DNA of 64,000 nt from Halomonas eurihalina (GCF_008274785.1 NZ_VTPU01000008.1:1-64000), one strand, 5' to 3'. Shown: positions 9,159-17,215, numbered from the stretch's first letter. Translations and numbers: made by a program. The notes: generated by a model not told the origin, from the letters alone.

Positions 9159-9186
9159 TGTAAGGTTTCGCCACCTGCTCCGACAC
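9159..9186 (+). promoter_or_regulatory. Candidate ECF-sigma promoter of the bufferin operon
   Basis: TGTAAGGTTTCG (9159-9170) followed by CGACAC (9181-9186) lies 73 nt before the DUF2282 start. A TGTAA-type -35 with 16 nt to a CGAC-type -10 is common for ECF sigma factors, and a related arrangement precedes the sigma gene of the same operon (GTCACATTTCG at 11680-11690, CGATG at 11702-11706). This is inference from two sites only. Confidence 0.3.
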
Positions 9187-9258
9187 AACAATGCCCATCG
9201 ACGTATCGATCCGATGCCCGAGGGCCACCAACAACGCAGAAATGCACGGAGACAGACC

Positions 9259-9540
9259 ATGAAACATTCCATGCTGATGGCCGCCGTCATTACCACCGCC
9301 CTTGCCCAGGCCGGCGCCATGACCACCGCCAGCGCTGACGAGGAGAAGGCCATGGAAAAATGCTATGGCGTGGCGCTGGCAGGCCAGAACGATTGCAAGG
9401 CGGGCCCCGGCACGACCTGCGCCGGTACGTCCACCGTCGACTATCAGGGCAATGCCTGGAAACTGGTCCCCGAGGGCACCTGCACCAGCATCGAAACCCC
9501 GCATGGCAACGGCAGCCTGACCGAGATCGACCGGCCCTGA
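9259..9540 (+). CDS. bufA: DUF2282 bufferin-type metallophore precursor peptide
   Basis: 93 residues. A Sec signal peptide runs to about residue 26 (cleavage after ASA, before DEE). The mature part has exactly four Cys: EKCYG (35), QNDC (46), TTCAG (54) and GTC (75), the layout of DUF2282 precursors now called bufferins. In that family the adjacent DUF692 iron enzyme converts some core Cys to thiooxazoles and the exported peptide binds copper. ATG 9259 is chosen because GGAG precedes it by 7 nt and it gives a proper signal peptide; the open frame starts earlier at 9124. It is the first gene of an operon with the modifying enzyme, its partner, DoxX, sigma and anti-sigma genes. Metal specificity is inferred from the family. 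Confidence 0.88.
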   Translation: MKHSMLMAAVITTALAQAGAMTTASADEEKAMEKCYGVALAGQNDCKAGPGTTCAGTSTVDYQGNAWKLVPEGTCTSIETPHGNGSLTEIDRP

Positions 9541-9592
9541 TTCTGTCCAACGGCTCGCCCTCCGGGGCGGGCCGCGACTCTGGAGACCTCAT

Positions 9593-10465
9593 ATGTCGAT
9601 GGATGTCACTGGCCTGCCATGGGCCGCCCAGGGTATCGGCCTCAAGCATCAGCACGTTGCGGAACTCCTGGCACAACGCGCCGACGTTGATTTCCTGGAA
9701 CTGCACGCCGAGAACCACATGAGTGCGGGAGGTCCGTTCCGCGACGACCTCGCCGCCATCGCCGAGCGCTATCCCCTTTCGGTGCATGGCGTCGGCTTGT
9801 CATTGGGCAGTGCCGAACCGCTGGATACCGCCCACCTGCGCCGACTCGTCCGTCTGGTCGACGAACTGCGCCCGGCGCTGGTCTCGGAGCATCTCGCCTG
9901 GAGCCGTCTGCAGGGAGACTGCTACAACGACCTGTTGCCGCTGCCGTTGACGGAGGAGAGTCTGGCCGTGGTGGTTCGGCATGTCGATGAAACGCAACAA
10001 GCGCTGGGGCGCCGCTTGCTGGTCGAAAACCCCAGCCTCTATGTGCATCTCGACAACACCCTGGAAGAGGCCGATTTTCTCGCCGAGCTCGTCGACCGGA
10101 CCGGCTGCGGCTTGCTGCTGGACATCAACAACGCCTACATCAGCGCCCACAACCTCGGACGGGATCTCGATGCCTACCTCACCGCCTTGCCGCTATCGGC
10201 CGTGGGCGAGTTCCATCTCGCCGGGCACCATCTCGATACCGATGTCACCCCGCCACTGCGCATCGACGATCACGGCAGTCCCGTCTCCGACGCCGTCTGG
10301 CAGCGTTATGCCCAACTGTCACGCTGGCTGCCCCAGGTACCGACCCTGATCGAGTGGGACGCGCGCATCCCGGCCCTGTCTCGCTGGCTCGAGGAAGTCG
10401 ATCTGGCGCGCTTTCACCATTCCGCACATCGAGCGACGGCCGCCACCGCGGAGGGCGGGTCATGA
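9593..10465 (+). CDS. bufB: DUF692 multinuclear non-heme iron oxidase (MNIO), peptide-modifying
   Basis: 290 residues of TIM-barrel DUF692 fold with the family's metal-ligand motifs in order: GIGLKHQH near 15, LELHAENHM near 36, VHGVGLSLG near 64, SEHLAWS near 94, VENPS near 144, DINNAYIS near 176, GEFHLAGH near 203, DDHGSPV near 223 and EWDARIP near 250. MNIOs hold two or three irons and oxidise Cys of ribosomal peptides with oxygen; in bufferin systems the product contains 5-thiooxazoles. The substrate is almost certainly the four-Cys peptide encoded 52 nt upstream. GGAG lies before ATG 9593. The stop overlaps the next start (ATGA), coupling it to its DUF2063 partner. Confidence 0.93.
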   Translation: MSMDVTGLPWAAQGIGLKHQHVAELLAQRADVDFLELHAENHMSAGGPFRDDLAAIAERYPLSVHGVGLSLGSAEPLDTAHLRRLVRLVDELRPALVSEHLAWSRLQGDCYNDLLPLPLTEESLAVVVRHVDETQQALGRRLLVENPSLYVHLDNTLEEADFLAELVDRTGCGLLLDINNAYISAHNLGRDLDAYLTALPLSAVGEFHLAGHHLDTDVTPPLRIDDHGSPVSDAVWQRYAQLSRWLPQVPTLIEWDARIPALSRWLEEVDLARFHHSAHRATAATAEGGS

Positions 10466-11214
10466 CCTCCCTGGCCGAGTGGCAGCATCGCTTCGCCGAG
10501 GCCCTGCGGGCTCCCGACACTACGGATAGCGGCCCGAGCCGGCAGCAGGGGTTCGCCGTCTATCGCAACAACGTCAGGCAGAGCCTGATCGAGGCGCTGG
10601 CTGCAACCTTCCCGCATACCCGCACACTGCTTGGCGAACGCTTCTTCACCTCCGTGGCGAACGATTACGCGCGCCATCATCTCCCCGATGAGCCACGCCT
10701 GATCCGCTACGGGTACCGCTTTGCCGACATCCTCGACAGCCTGCCGGCGATGGCCGATTACCCCTATGTCATCGACATCTGTCGCCTCGAGCGCGCCCGG
10801 CTCGATGTCAGCCATGCCGCCGCCGCACCGCCGCTGGATGCCGAACTACTAGCCCGGGCGCATGACCCTGACGCCCTCCAGTGCAAACCCTGCCCCGCCT
10901 CGCACCACCTGATCGGACGTCATGACGTGCTCGACTTGTGGCAAGCCCTGGAGCGGGGCGAAGCCGGCGCCCCTGTCGGGGCACGGGGCCAATGGCACTG
11001 GCTGCTGGTACGCCACGGGCGACGTGTCGACATCCAACCGGTCACGCCAGCCTGCGGAGCGCTCTATCACGCCCTCGAGGCCCGACCAGCCCTCGGCGAG
11101 GCCCTGGCGGCCTGCAGCCAGCGCCATGGTCAGACGGAAACCGGCGAGGCACTCGGCACGCTGATCGGCCTTGGTGCTCTGATGCGGCTCCATGACGAGG
11201 AGGCACTATCATGA
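10462..11214 (+). CDS. bufC: DUF2063 (HvfC/BufC) partner protein of the MNIO
   Basis: 250 residues. The N-terminal DUF2063 helical domain is visible as RQQGFAVYRNNVRQSLIEAL, then AATFPHTRTLLGERFF and YPYVIDICRLERARLDVSHA. The C-terminal half (HWLLVRHGRRVDIQPVTPAC onward) resembles the winged-helix-like recognition part of these proteins. In known MNIO systems this protein binds the precursor and is required for modification. The start codon overlaps the bufB stop (10462-10465) and its own stop overlaps the DoxX start, so bufB-bufC-doxX form one tightly coupled block. The role is by family and context; no enzyme motif is seen. Confidence 0.9.
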   Translation: MTSLAEWQHRFAEALRAPDTTDSGPSRQQGFAVYRNNVRQSLIEALAATFPHTRTLLGERFFTSVANDYARHHLPDEPRLIRYGYRFADILDSLPAMADYPYVIDICRLERARLDVSHAAAAPPLDAELLARAHDPDALQCKPCPASHHLIGRHDVLDLWQALERGEAGAPVGARGQWHWLLVRHGRRVDIQPVTPACGALYHALEARPALGEALAACSQRHGQTETGEALGTLIGLGALMRLHDEEALS

Positions 11215-11678
11215 AGCTTCACTTGCTCAAGCCCCTGGCAGGCTATTATCGACACCTGACACCCTGGCTGGACCGCCTGCCCCTGGATGCGGTACTGCTG
11301 CTGATGCGTGCCGTCCTCGGCAGCGTCTTCTTCCTCTCGGCCCTGACCAAGGTGGATGCCGGCGGCATCAGTCAGAGCACCTTCTTTCTGTTCGCGAATG
11401 AATACGACCTGCCCTTGATTCCCCCAGTCCTGGCGGCATATCTGGCCACGATCGCCGAGTTCAGCTTGTCGCTGGCATTGTGGGCCGGCCTCGCCACCCG
11501 GCTCGCCGCCACGGGACTGCTGTGCATGACCCTGGTGATCCAGGTCTTCGTCTATCCCGGTGCCTGGGTCACTCATGGGCTCTGGGCCAGTAGCCTGCTG
11601 ATCCTGATATTGCGCGGCCCGGGCATCGTCTCCCTGGACTGTCTGATCGGCGCTTGGCTGTCCAACACACGGCGTTGA
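11211..11678 (+). CDS. DoxX-family inner-membrane protein of the bufferin operon
   Basis: 155 residues with four predicted membrane helices (about 27-45, 72-92, 97-115 and 120-140). The DoxX motif appears as LLLMRAVLGSVFFLSALTKV, then a conserved proline-rich turn YDLPLIPPVLAAYLATIAEF. DoxX proteins regularly close DUF2282/DUF692/DUF2063 operons and may supply electrons or handle oxidised thiols at the membrane; the exact role is not settled. ATG 11211 overlaps the bufC stop by 4 nt. A 78-nt gap separates it from the sigma gene. Confidence 0.9.
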   Translation: MKLHLLKPLAGYYRHLTPWLDRLPLDAVLLLMRAVLGSVFFLSALTKVDAGGISQSTFFLFANEYDLPLIPPVLAAYLATIAEFSLSLALWAGLATRLAATGLLCMTLVIQVFVYPGAWVTHGLWASSLLILILRGPGIVSLDCLIGAWLSNTRR

Positions 11679-11679
11679 C

Positions 11680-11706
11680 GTCACATTTCGTTTACCCTTG
11701 TCGATG
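11680..11706 (+). promoter_or_regulatory. Candidate auto-regulated ECF promoter before the sigma gene
   Basis: GTCACATTTCG (11680-11690) and CGATG (11702-11706) resemble the elements before bufA: both have GT-x-A-x-x-TTTCG and a CGA element 11-12 nt later. The pair lies 51 nt upstream of the GTG start, which would suit autoregulation. Only a two-site comparison supports this. Confidence 0.28.
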
Positions 11707-11756
11707 TATGGGCGCGATGGACGGTCCGATGACATCCCACGACAAGGGGGCGATTC

Positions 11757-12359
11757 GTGAACGACGGAACTGAGACCATTGCCGATGATCAAGGGTATGG
11801 AAAACGACTCGAGGCCGTGCGACCCCGCCTGGTGTCCTTCGCCCTCCTGCATCTACGCGACAAGGCCCGAGCCGAGGATACCGTTCAGGACGCCCTGGTG
11901 ACCGCCATGGAAAAGACCGACACCTTCTCCGGACGTTCCGGATACGAAACCTGGGTATTCGGCATCCTCAAGCACAAGATTCTCGATGCCATGCGCGACC
12001 AGCGAAGCAGCGGCCAGTGGCAGCCGCTGGATGACGAGCCCCGCGATGATGTCATCGACCGGCTCTTCCAGCGGAACGGACGCTGGGAGCCTCATGCCCG
12101 TCCATCCTGCTGGGGAGATCCCGAAGCCACGCTGGAGAACGAAAGCTTCTGGCAGGTCTTCGATGCCTGCATGATCGGCTTGCCGGACAACCTCGCCCGC
12201 GTCTTCTCGCTGCGGGAGCTGATGGGACTCTCCACTCGTGACATCTGCCACGAAACCGGCATCAAGGAAAACAACTGCTGGGTGATGCTGCATCGGGCCC
12301 GGCTGAGGCTGCGTACCTGTATCGAAAGTGGCTGGCTGACGGAGAATCCCCAATGCTGA
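11757..12359 (+). CDS. ECF (sigma-70 family) RNA polymerase sigma factor
   Basis: 200 residues with only sigma region 2 and region 4, as in ECF factors. Region 2 includes LRDKARAEDTVQDALVTAME and the -10-binding segment YETWVFGILKHKILDAMRDQ. Region 4 includes LPDNLARVFSLRELMGLSTR, DICHETGIKENNCWVMLHRA and RLRLR, the helix-turn-helix that contacts the -35. The start is GTG 11757 with AAGGGGG immediately upstream. It overlaps by 7 nt a tiny Cys/His protein that is the likely anti-sigma. Location behind a bufferin operon suggests it drives that operon under metal stress, as ECF factors do for such operons in other proteobacteria. Confidence 0.9.
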   Translation: MNDGTETIADDQGYGKRLEAVRPRLVSFALLHLRDKARAEDTVQDALVTAMEKTDTFSGRSGYETWVFGILKHKILDAMRDQRSSGQWQPLDDEPRDDVIDRLFQRNGRWEPHARPSCWGDPEATLENESFWQVFDACMIGLPDNLARVFSLRELMGLSTRDICHETGIKENNCWVMLHRARLRLRTCIESGWLTENPQC

Positions 12360-12550
12360 TGTGCAAAGATGCCACCCGCCTGATGTCGATGAAGCGCGAC
12401 CGCTCCCTGACACTCCGCGAGCGCCTGTCGCTACGCTTCCACCTGACGATGTGCAGCGCCTGTCGCGAGTGCGACCGACAATTCGAGCTGCTACATCACG
12501 CGGGTCGACACTTCGAGTCCCCGGCGGAAGACCACACCGCCGGGCATTGA
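12353..12550 (+). CDS. Small zinc-finger anti-sigma factor candidate
   Basis: 65 residues (alternative start two codons later at 12359). It has the zf-HC2 layout: MCKDATRLMSMKRDRSLTLR, then RERLSLRFHLTMCSACREC, in which H-x3-C-x2-C forms the zinc site together with an upstream Cys. No membrane segment exists, so it would be a soluble ZAS-type anti-sigma consisting of little more than the sigma-binding domain. The start overlaps the sigma stop by 7 nt (translational coupling, fixing about equal amounts). The Cys residues could sense oxidants or copper/zinc directly; this is inference. Confidence 0.78.
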   Translation: MLMCKDATRLMSMKRDRSLTLRERLSLRFHLTMCSACRECDRQFELLHHAGRHFESPAEDHTAGH

Positions 12551-12590
12551 GCGACTCTTCTCTTGGGGTTCCCTTTTCGGGGCTGGCAGT

Positions 12591-13268
12591 TCAATTCAAG
12601 TAGTCGACCAATCCCCCGAGATCGGAAACCGTAATGTCGGGATCGATGCCCCAGGAATCGAAGGGCGCCTCCGGGCTGCGCCGGACCCAGGCGGCATGCA
12701 GCCCGGCATAGCGCGCACCGATGACATCGAAGGCATTGCTGGAAATCAGCCAGGTATCGCCGGGCTCAACTTCGAGGCGCTGACGCAGATGGGCATAGAC
12801 CGCCGGGTCCGGCTTGAAGCGCCGGACCTCCTCGACGCTGACGATATCGGCGAAATACTCGCTCAGGCCGGCTCCCTCGAGCAGCCCGCTCACCGCCTCG
12901 CGACTACCGTTGGAAAAGGCCACGCAGGTGACATGGGTCTCGGCGAGACGGGCCAGTGCCGCCTTGACATCGTCAAAGGCCGGCAGGCTCGCATAGGCGC
13001 CCATCAGGTGTTCCCTGTCGGTTTCGGACAGGCCGACGCCCAGCACCCGATCGGTGAAGTCCAGTGCCTCCCGGGTACAACGCGCGAAATCCACATAGGC
13101 GCCCATCAGCCCCCGCCGAAAGCTGTACTCCAGTTGCTTGTCGCGCCAGCGCCGCGAAAACTCCATCGCCATGGACGGATCGCCCAGGCGGGACTGCAAC
13201 TCGGCGACCACGCCATGCGTATCGATCAGGGTGCCATAGACATCGAAGGCCAGTACGCGCCTGCTCAT
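12591..13268 (-). CDS. Haloacid dehalogenase type II (HAD superfamily)
   Basis: 225 residues in the range of L-2-haloacid dehalogenases. Motif I AFDVYGTLIDTHG carries the nucleophile Asp near residue 9, motif II is VAFSNGSREAV near 118, the conserved Lys is in RRFKPDPAVYAH near 152, and motif III is SSNAFDVIGARYAGL near 176. DVYGTL in place of DxDGT and SSNAFDV are typical of the dehalogenase type II branch, which hydrolyses C-halogen bonds of short 2-haloacids. ATG 13268 is preferred (GAGGAGA six nt before); a GTG lies one codon earlier. It is convergent with the anti-sigma gene, with only 40 nt between stops and no obvious terminator. Confidence 0.85.
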   Translation of the reverse strand: MSRRVLAFDVYGTLIDTHGVVAELQSRLGDPSMAMEFSRRWRDKQLEYSFRRGLMGAYVDFARCTREALDFTDRVLGVGLSETDREHLMGAYASLPAFDDVKAALARLAETHVTCVAFSNGSREAVSGLLEGAGLSEYFADIVSVEEVRRFKPDPAVYAHLRQRLEVEPGDTWLISSNAFDVIGARYAGLHAAWVRRSPEAPFDSWGIDPDITVSDLGGLVDYLN

Positions 13269-13403
13269 CACGATCTCCTCGACAAGGGGTTGATGCGGAT
13301 GTCCTCAAGTTCAAGATTGGTCGCTTTGCCCATCATCGGCAAGCTCGATGACACATGTCGCGCCTAATGACAGCGTGGCTCGCCAGGCCTCGTTCGAAGC
13401 CCG

Positions 13404-14348
13404 CTACCCCGACAGCCGGGACAGGGCGTAATCGGCGATGGCAGTATCCTGCACGCCGGTGCCAGTGAGATCGCAGACCGTGATGGTGGCCTCCGACAGC
13501 CGCAACATCTCGCGGGCCGCGATCACCTGCCCCAGTTCGTGAACCTTGAAAGGCGTTTCACGTCCGGCGAAGGCCTTGAGTTCGCCGTTGATCTCACTCT
13601 GGGCCCGTGTATCGCAGACGAAGGCATCGGCACGGGTCAGTACCGTGGTATCCAGTTCACGCTTGTCGGGGCTGTCGGCACCCATGGCAGTGACATGCAC
13701 GCCATCCGGCAGATCCCGGGCCCGCAGCAGCGGCTCCCGGGACGGCGTGGCGGTAACGATGATGTCGGCCCGCTCACAGGCCGTCGCCACATCGTCGTGC
13801 ACATTGACCTCCAGGCCATGACCGCGCAGCGTTTCGGCATATGCCTCGGCGGCTTCGCGGCGCCGAGCCCAAACATCGACGATCCGGATATCACGCACCA
13901 GACGCAGCGCCTCCACCTGCCGCTCGGCCTGCTCGCCGGCACCGAGTACGGCCACGCGATGACTGTTCTCCCTCGCCAGGTGCCTGGCGGCGATGGCACC
14001 GGCCAGGGCCGTCCTGATCATGGTCAGATAGCCCTCGTCGAAGAGTACCGCTTCCACCAGTCCCGTCCGGGCGGAGAACACCATCATCAGGCCGTTGAGA
14101 CTCGGCAAGCCGAGCTTGGGATTGTCGAAGAAGCCCGGGCTGACCTTGATGGCGAAGCGCTCGGCGCCACGAATGTGCGCCGTCTTGACGTCGACCTCGC
14201 CGTTGGCCTCCTCGATGGCCATGGACAGGATCGGCGGCTGCACCACCTCGCCCCGGCCAAGGGCGGCAAACCCAGCCTCCACCGCCGCCAGCGCATCACG
14301 ATCGAGGGTGACGGCTCGGGCAATGGCATCGCGCTGATAAAGCTGCAT
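13404..14348 (-). CDS. eutC: Ectoine utilisation protein EutC (ornithine cyclodeaminase fold)
   Basis: 314 residues of the ornithine cyclodeaminase/mu-crystallin family. The NAD-binding motif VAVLGAGEQAERQVEALRLV lies near residue 133. Substrate-side elements are KVSPGFFDNPKLGLPSLNGL and RTALAGAIAARHLAR, and the Asp in AMGADSPDKRELD near 225 is conserved in this fold. In Sinorhizobium and Halomonas the eutB-eutC pair accompanies ectoine catabolism and is thought to convert hydroxyectoine-derived intermediates toward the ectoine route; biochemical proof is limited. GGAGG precedes the start. It is the last gene of the island, 142 bp after eutB, separated from it by heptamer repeats. Confidence 0.88.
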   Translation of the reverse strand: MQLYQRDAIARAVTLDRDALAAVEAGFAALGRGEVVQPPILSMAIEEANGEVDVKTAHIRGAERFAIKVSPGFFDNPKLGLPSLNGLMMVFSARTGLVEAVLFDEGYLTMIRTALAGAIAARHLARENSHRVAVLGAGEQAERQVEALRLVRDIRIVDVWARRREAAEAYAETLRGHGLEVNVHDDVATACERADIIVTATPSREPLLRARDLPDGVHVTAMGADSPDKRELDTTVLTRADAFVCDTRAQSEINGELKAFAGRETPFKVHELGQVIAAREMLRLSEATITVCDLTGTGVQDTAIADYALSRLSG

Positions 14349-14376
14349 GGAAAACCTCCAGTCGCAAGGGTGAGGG

Positions 14377-14486
14377 GTAAGAAGTGAGAGATAAGAAGTG
14401 AGAGGTAAGGGGGCTGAAGTGACCCTGAAAAAGTAGACGCCTAACGCCTAACTCTTCACTCTTCACTCTTCACTCTTCACTCTTCA
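14377..14486. repeat. Heptamer-based repeats between eutB and eutC
   Basis: Five perfect copies of CTCTTCA run from 14452 to 14486. Facing them at 14377-14404 are two copies of a 14-mer, (G/A)TAAGAAGTGAGAG, which contains a partial complement of the heptamer. The two blocks could therefore pair across about 45 nt. The whole intergenic gap lies between co-oriented genes, so the repeats would be transcribed. Confidence 0.85.
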
Positions 14487-14490
14487 CTCC

Positions 14491-15489
14491 CTATCGTCCC
14501 GCCAGGGCTCGGGCACGCTCAAGCGTTTCCAGCGACACCCCGTTGCCGGAGAGCACCAGCGCCACCTTGCGTCCGCGCACGTCCAGCTCGTGTTCATTCA
14601 GGGCCGCCAATCCCACGGCGGCGGCGCCCTCGACGAGCAGTTTCTCGTGTTCGAGCAACTCGACCATGGCCGTGGCAATGGCTTGCTCGGAGACGCGCCA
14701 GTGCGAGTCCATGACCTCGCGCACCAGCGCGAAGGTGCAGCGATTGTCCAGCCCGATGCCGCCGCCCAGCGAATCGCCGAGGCTCTCGACCTCCTCGACC
14801 GCCACCGGATGACCGGCCAGCAGGCTGTCATGCATGGCCGCACCTTGCGACAGGCTCACGCCGGTCACTTCCAGCGACGGACGAATGGCCTTGAGGGCAG
14901 CGCCGATGCCGCCCAGCAGGCCGCCGCCGGAAAGCCCCACCAGCACGTGATCGAGATCCGGCGCATCTTCCATCAGCTCCACGCCGATGGTCCCCTGCCC
15001 GGCAGCGATCAAGGGATCGTCGAAGGGCGGAATCGCCACCATGCCGCTCTCGGCCACCAGTCGCTCGACCTCACCGAAGGCCTCGTCCTGGCTGTCGCCG
15101 ACGCGCCGCACCTCGGCGCCCAAGGCCTCGACGGCTGCGACCTTGTTGTCGGGCACCCGACGCGACAGGCAGATCACTGCCGGCACGCCGAGCCGTGAGG
15201 CGGCATAGGCCACCGCCCGACCATGATTGCCCGTGGATGCGGTGGTCACGCCCGCCGCCAGCGCCTCGCGGCCGTTGCGCTCCAGCAAGGCCGCGATCAT
15301 GTTGGCGACGCCACGCAGCTTGAAGGCACCGGTGGGCTGCAGGGTCTCCAGCTTGAGCAGAATCTCGGCATCGAAGCGTCGCGACAGGGCCTCGGAGCGC
15401 ACCAGCGGCGTGCGCCCCGCCTGCCCGGCGATACGCCGACGCGCCGCGTAGATTTCGGCCAATGTCACGCCATGCACAGGCTTCGACAT
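14491..15489 (-). CDS. eutB: Hydroxyectoine utilisation dehydratase EutB (threonine dehydratase-like)
   Basis: 332 residues, fold-type II PLP enzyme. The PLP lysine lies in LQPTGAFKLRGVANM (Lys 58), the phosphate-binding loop is VGLSGGGLLGGIGAAL near 184, and the asparagine loop ASTGNHGRAVAYAASRLGVP lies near 85. There is no C-terminal ACT domain, so it is the short catabolic type. In known ectoine clusters EutB is proposed to dehydrate a hydroxyectoine-derived hydroxylated diamino acid, with EutC acting next. GAGGAGAGG precedes the start. A terminator-like hairpin lies between doeD and this gene, so eutBC may have some independent expression. Confidence 0.88.
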   Translation of the reverse strand: MSKPVHGVTLAEIYAARRRIAGQAGRTPLVRSEALSRRFDAEILLKLETLQPTGAFKLRGVANMIAALLERNGREALAAGVTTASTGNHGRAVAYAASRLGVPAVICLSRRVPDNKVAAVEALGAEVRRVGDSQDEAFGEVERLVAESGMVAIPPFDDPLIAAGQGTIGVELMEDAPDLDHVLVGLSGGGLLGGIGAALKAIRPSLEVTGVSLSQGAAMHDSLLAGHPVAVEEVESLGDSLGGGIGLDNRCTFALVREVMDSHWRVSEQAIATAMVELLEHEKLLVEGAAAVGLAALNEHELDVRGRKVALVLSGNGVSLETLERARALAGR

Positions 15490-15526
15490 CTCACCTCTCC
15501 TCGCAGGTCATGCAACGCCAAAACAC

Positions 15527-15556
15527 AATCGCCGCAGGGAAAACCCTACGGCGATT
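15527..15556 (-). terminator. Terminator-like hairpin after doeD
   Basis: AATCGCCG (15527-15534) and CGGCGATT (15549-15556) pair perfectly; the stem continues through one mismatch to AGGG/CCCT around an AAAA loop. Read on the minus strand the hairpin is followed by GTGTTTTGG. It could terminate or attenuate the doeC-doeD transcript before eutB. Confidence 0.55.
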
Positions 15557-15595
15557 ATCGTCACATCGCAGTGACCTTCAATGCTTTCACCAGCT

Positions 15596-17005
15596 TCAGG
15601 CGGCCTGGATGGCACCTTCCCGCGTCAGCGCATCGGTCACCTTGTTCACCGCCCGCTCGGTGCGCGCGACGATCTCGTCGACTTCCTCGCGAGTGGTGGT
15701 CAGCGGCGGCGCGAAGCCGAGGATATCGCCCTGCGGCATGGCGCGTGCGATCAGGTCTTCCTCGAGGGCGGCGGCGGACATGCGCGGCCCGACCTTGAGG
15801 GACGGATCGAAATGACGACGCACCGCCGGGTCGGCGGAGAACTCCAGCGCTGCCATCATGCCCACGCCACGCACCTGGCCGACGACCGGGTGGTCGGCGA
15901 AAGCGGCCTTCATGCGCTCCTGCAGGTAGGCGCCGGTCTCGGCGGCGTTGGCGGTAAGGCCTTCGCGTTCGATGATCGCCAGGTTGGCCAGCCCGGCGGC
16001 ACAGCCCAGGGCGTGGCCGGAATAGGTCCAGCCGTGGCCGATCGGGCCGTACTCGCCGGTGCCCTGCTCGAGCACTTCCCAGACGCGGTCGCCGACGATC
16101 ACCCCGGAGAGCGGCTGATAGGCGCTGGTCAGGCCCTTGGCGATGGTGATCAGGTCCGGCTTGATGCCGTAGTGATGGCTGCCGAAGTCGCTGCCGGTGC
16201 GACCGAAACCGCACACCACTTCGTCGGCGATCAGCAGCACGTCGTATTTGGCCAGCACCGCCTGGATCTCGTCCCAGTACCCCTCGGGCGGCGGCACGAT
16301 GCCGCCGGTGCCGAGCACCGGCTCGCCGATGAAGGCGGCCACGGTGTCCGGTCCTTCGGACAGAATCATCTCCTCCAGCTTGGCGGCACAATGCTTGGAG
16401 AACTCGCGCTCGGTCATGCCTTCCTGCTCGGCGGCACGATGATAGTAGTACGGCGCCTCGGTGTGGCGGATCGTCTCGATCGGCAGGTCGAAATGATCGT
16501 GGAACGCCTTCAGCCCGGTCAGCGAGCCGGAGGCGATGCCGGAGCCGTGATAGCCGCGCATGCGCGAGATGACTTTCTTCTTCTGCGGGCGGCCGAGCAC
16601 GTTGTTGTAGTAGCGCACGATCTTGAGCTGGGTCTCGTTGGCGTCGCTGCCGGACATGCCGTAGTAGACCTTGGACATGCCGGGTCCGGCCAGCTCGAGG
16701 ATCTTCTCGGAAAGCGCGATCTGCGGCTCGTTGGAATGGCCCACATAGGTGTGGTAGTAGGACATCTCCAGGGCCTGCTGGTAGATCGCCTCGGCGACCT
16801 CGCTGCGGCCGTAGCCGATGTTGACGCAATACAGGCCGGCGAAGCCGTCGATGAACTCGCGGCCGTCCTTGTCGACGATCTTGATGCCCTTGCCGCCGGT
16901 GATCACGCGGCCCGGCGCGTCGCCATGGGCGAAGTCTCGCAGGTGGGTGGAGGCGTGGAAGGTCACCTTGCGGTCGCGATCGATCAGATCCTTGTGAGTG
17001 GTCAT
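15596..17005 (-). CDS. doeD: L-2,4-diaminobutyrate transaminase DoeD
   Basis: 469 residues, class III PLP aminotransferase. The cofactor Asp sits in LLIADEVVCGFGRTG (Asp 261) and the Schiff-base lysine in DLITIAKGLTSAYQP (Lys 290). The N-terminal half has FIDGFAGLYCVNIGYGRSEV and the substrate-binding segment SGSDANETQLK. In ectoine degradation DoeD removes the 4-amino group of L-2,4-diaminobutyrate to give aspartate semialdehyde, which DoeC next oxidises. AAGGAG lies 7 nt before ATG 17005. The length and the doeC neighbour match the Halomonas elongata arrangement. A long antisense frame over the same region (15581-17023) is a GC-rich shadow. Confidence 0.93.
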   Translation of the reverse strand: MTTHKDLIDRDRKVTFHASTHLRDFAHGDAPGRVITGGKGIKIVDKDGREFIDGFAGLYCVNIGYGRSEVAEAIYQQALEMSYYHTYVGHSNEPQIALSEKILELAGPGMSKVYYGMSGSDANETQLKIVRYYNNVLGRPQKKKVISRMRGYHGSGIASGSLTGLKAFHDHFDLPIETIRHTEAPYYYHRAAEQEGMTEREFSKHCAAKLEEMILSEGPDTVAAFIGEPVLGTGGIVPPPEGYWDEIQAVLAKYDVLLIADEVVCGFGRTGSDFGSHHYGIKPDLITIAKGLTSAYQPLSGVIVGDRVWEVLEQGTGEYGPIGHGWTYSGHALGCAAGLANLAIIEREGLTANAAETGAYLQERMKAAFADHPVVGQVRGVGMMAALEFSADPAVRRHFDPSLKVGPRMSAAALEEDLIARAMPQGDILGFAPPLTTTREEVDEIVARTERAVNKVTDALTREGAIQAA

Positions 17006-17105
17006 GCGTTTCTCCTTGAATAATATTGGTGCAGCGCCGGACGTCGGAAGCCACGAGTACCGAGCGGCGAGCTACGAAGGCCCCCCAGACTTCGGAGAGG
17101 GGTTG

Positions 17106-17210
<105 letters not shown>

Positions 17211-17215
17211 CCAGG

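Noticed and set aside
15581..17023. 480-codon plus-strand frame opposite doeD
   Set aside because: Antisense shadow of a well-conserved aminotransferase; it shows no family motif of its own.
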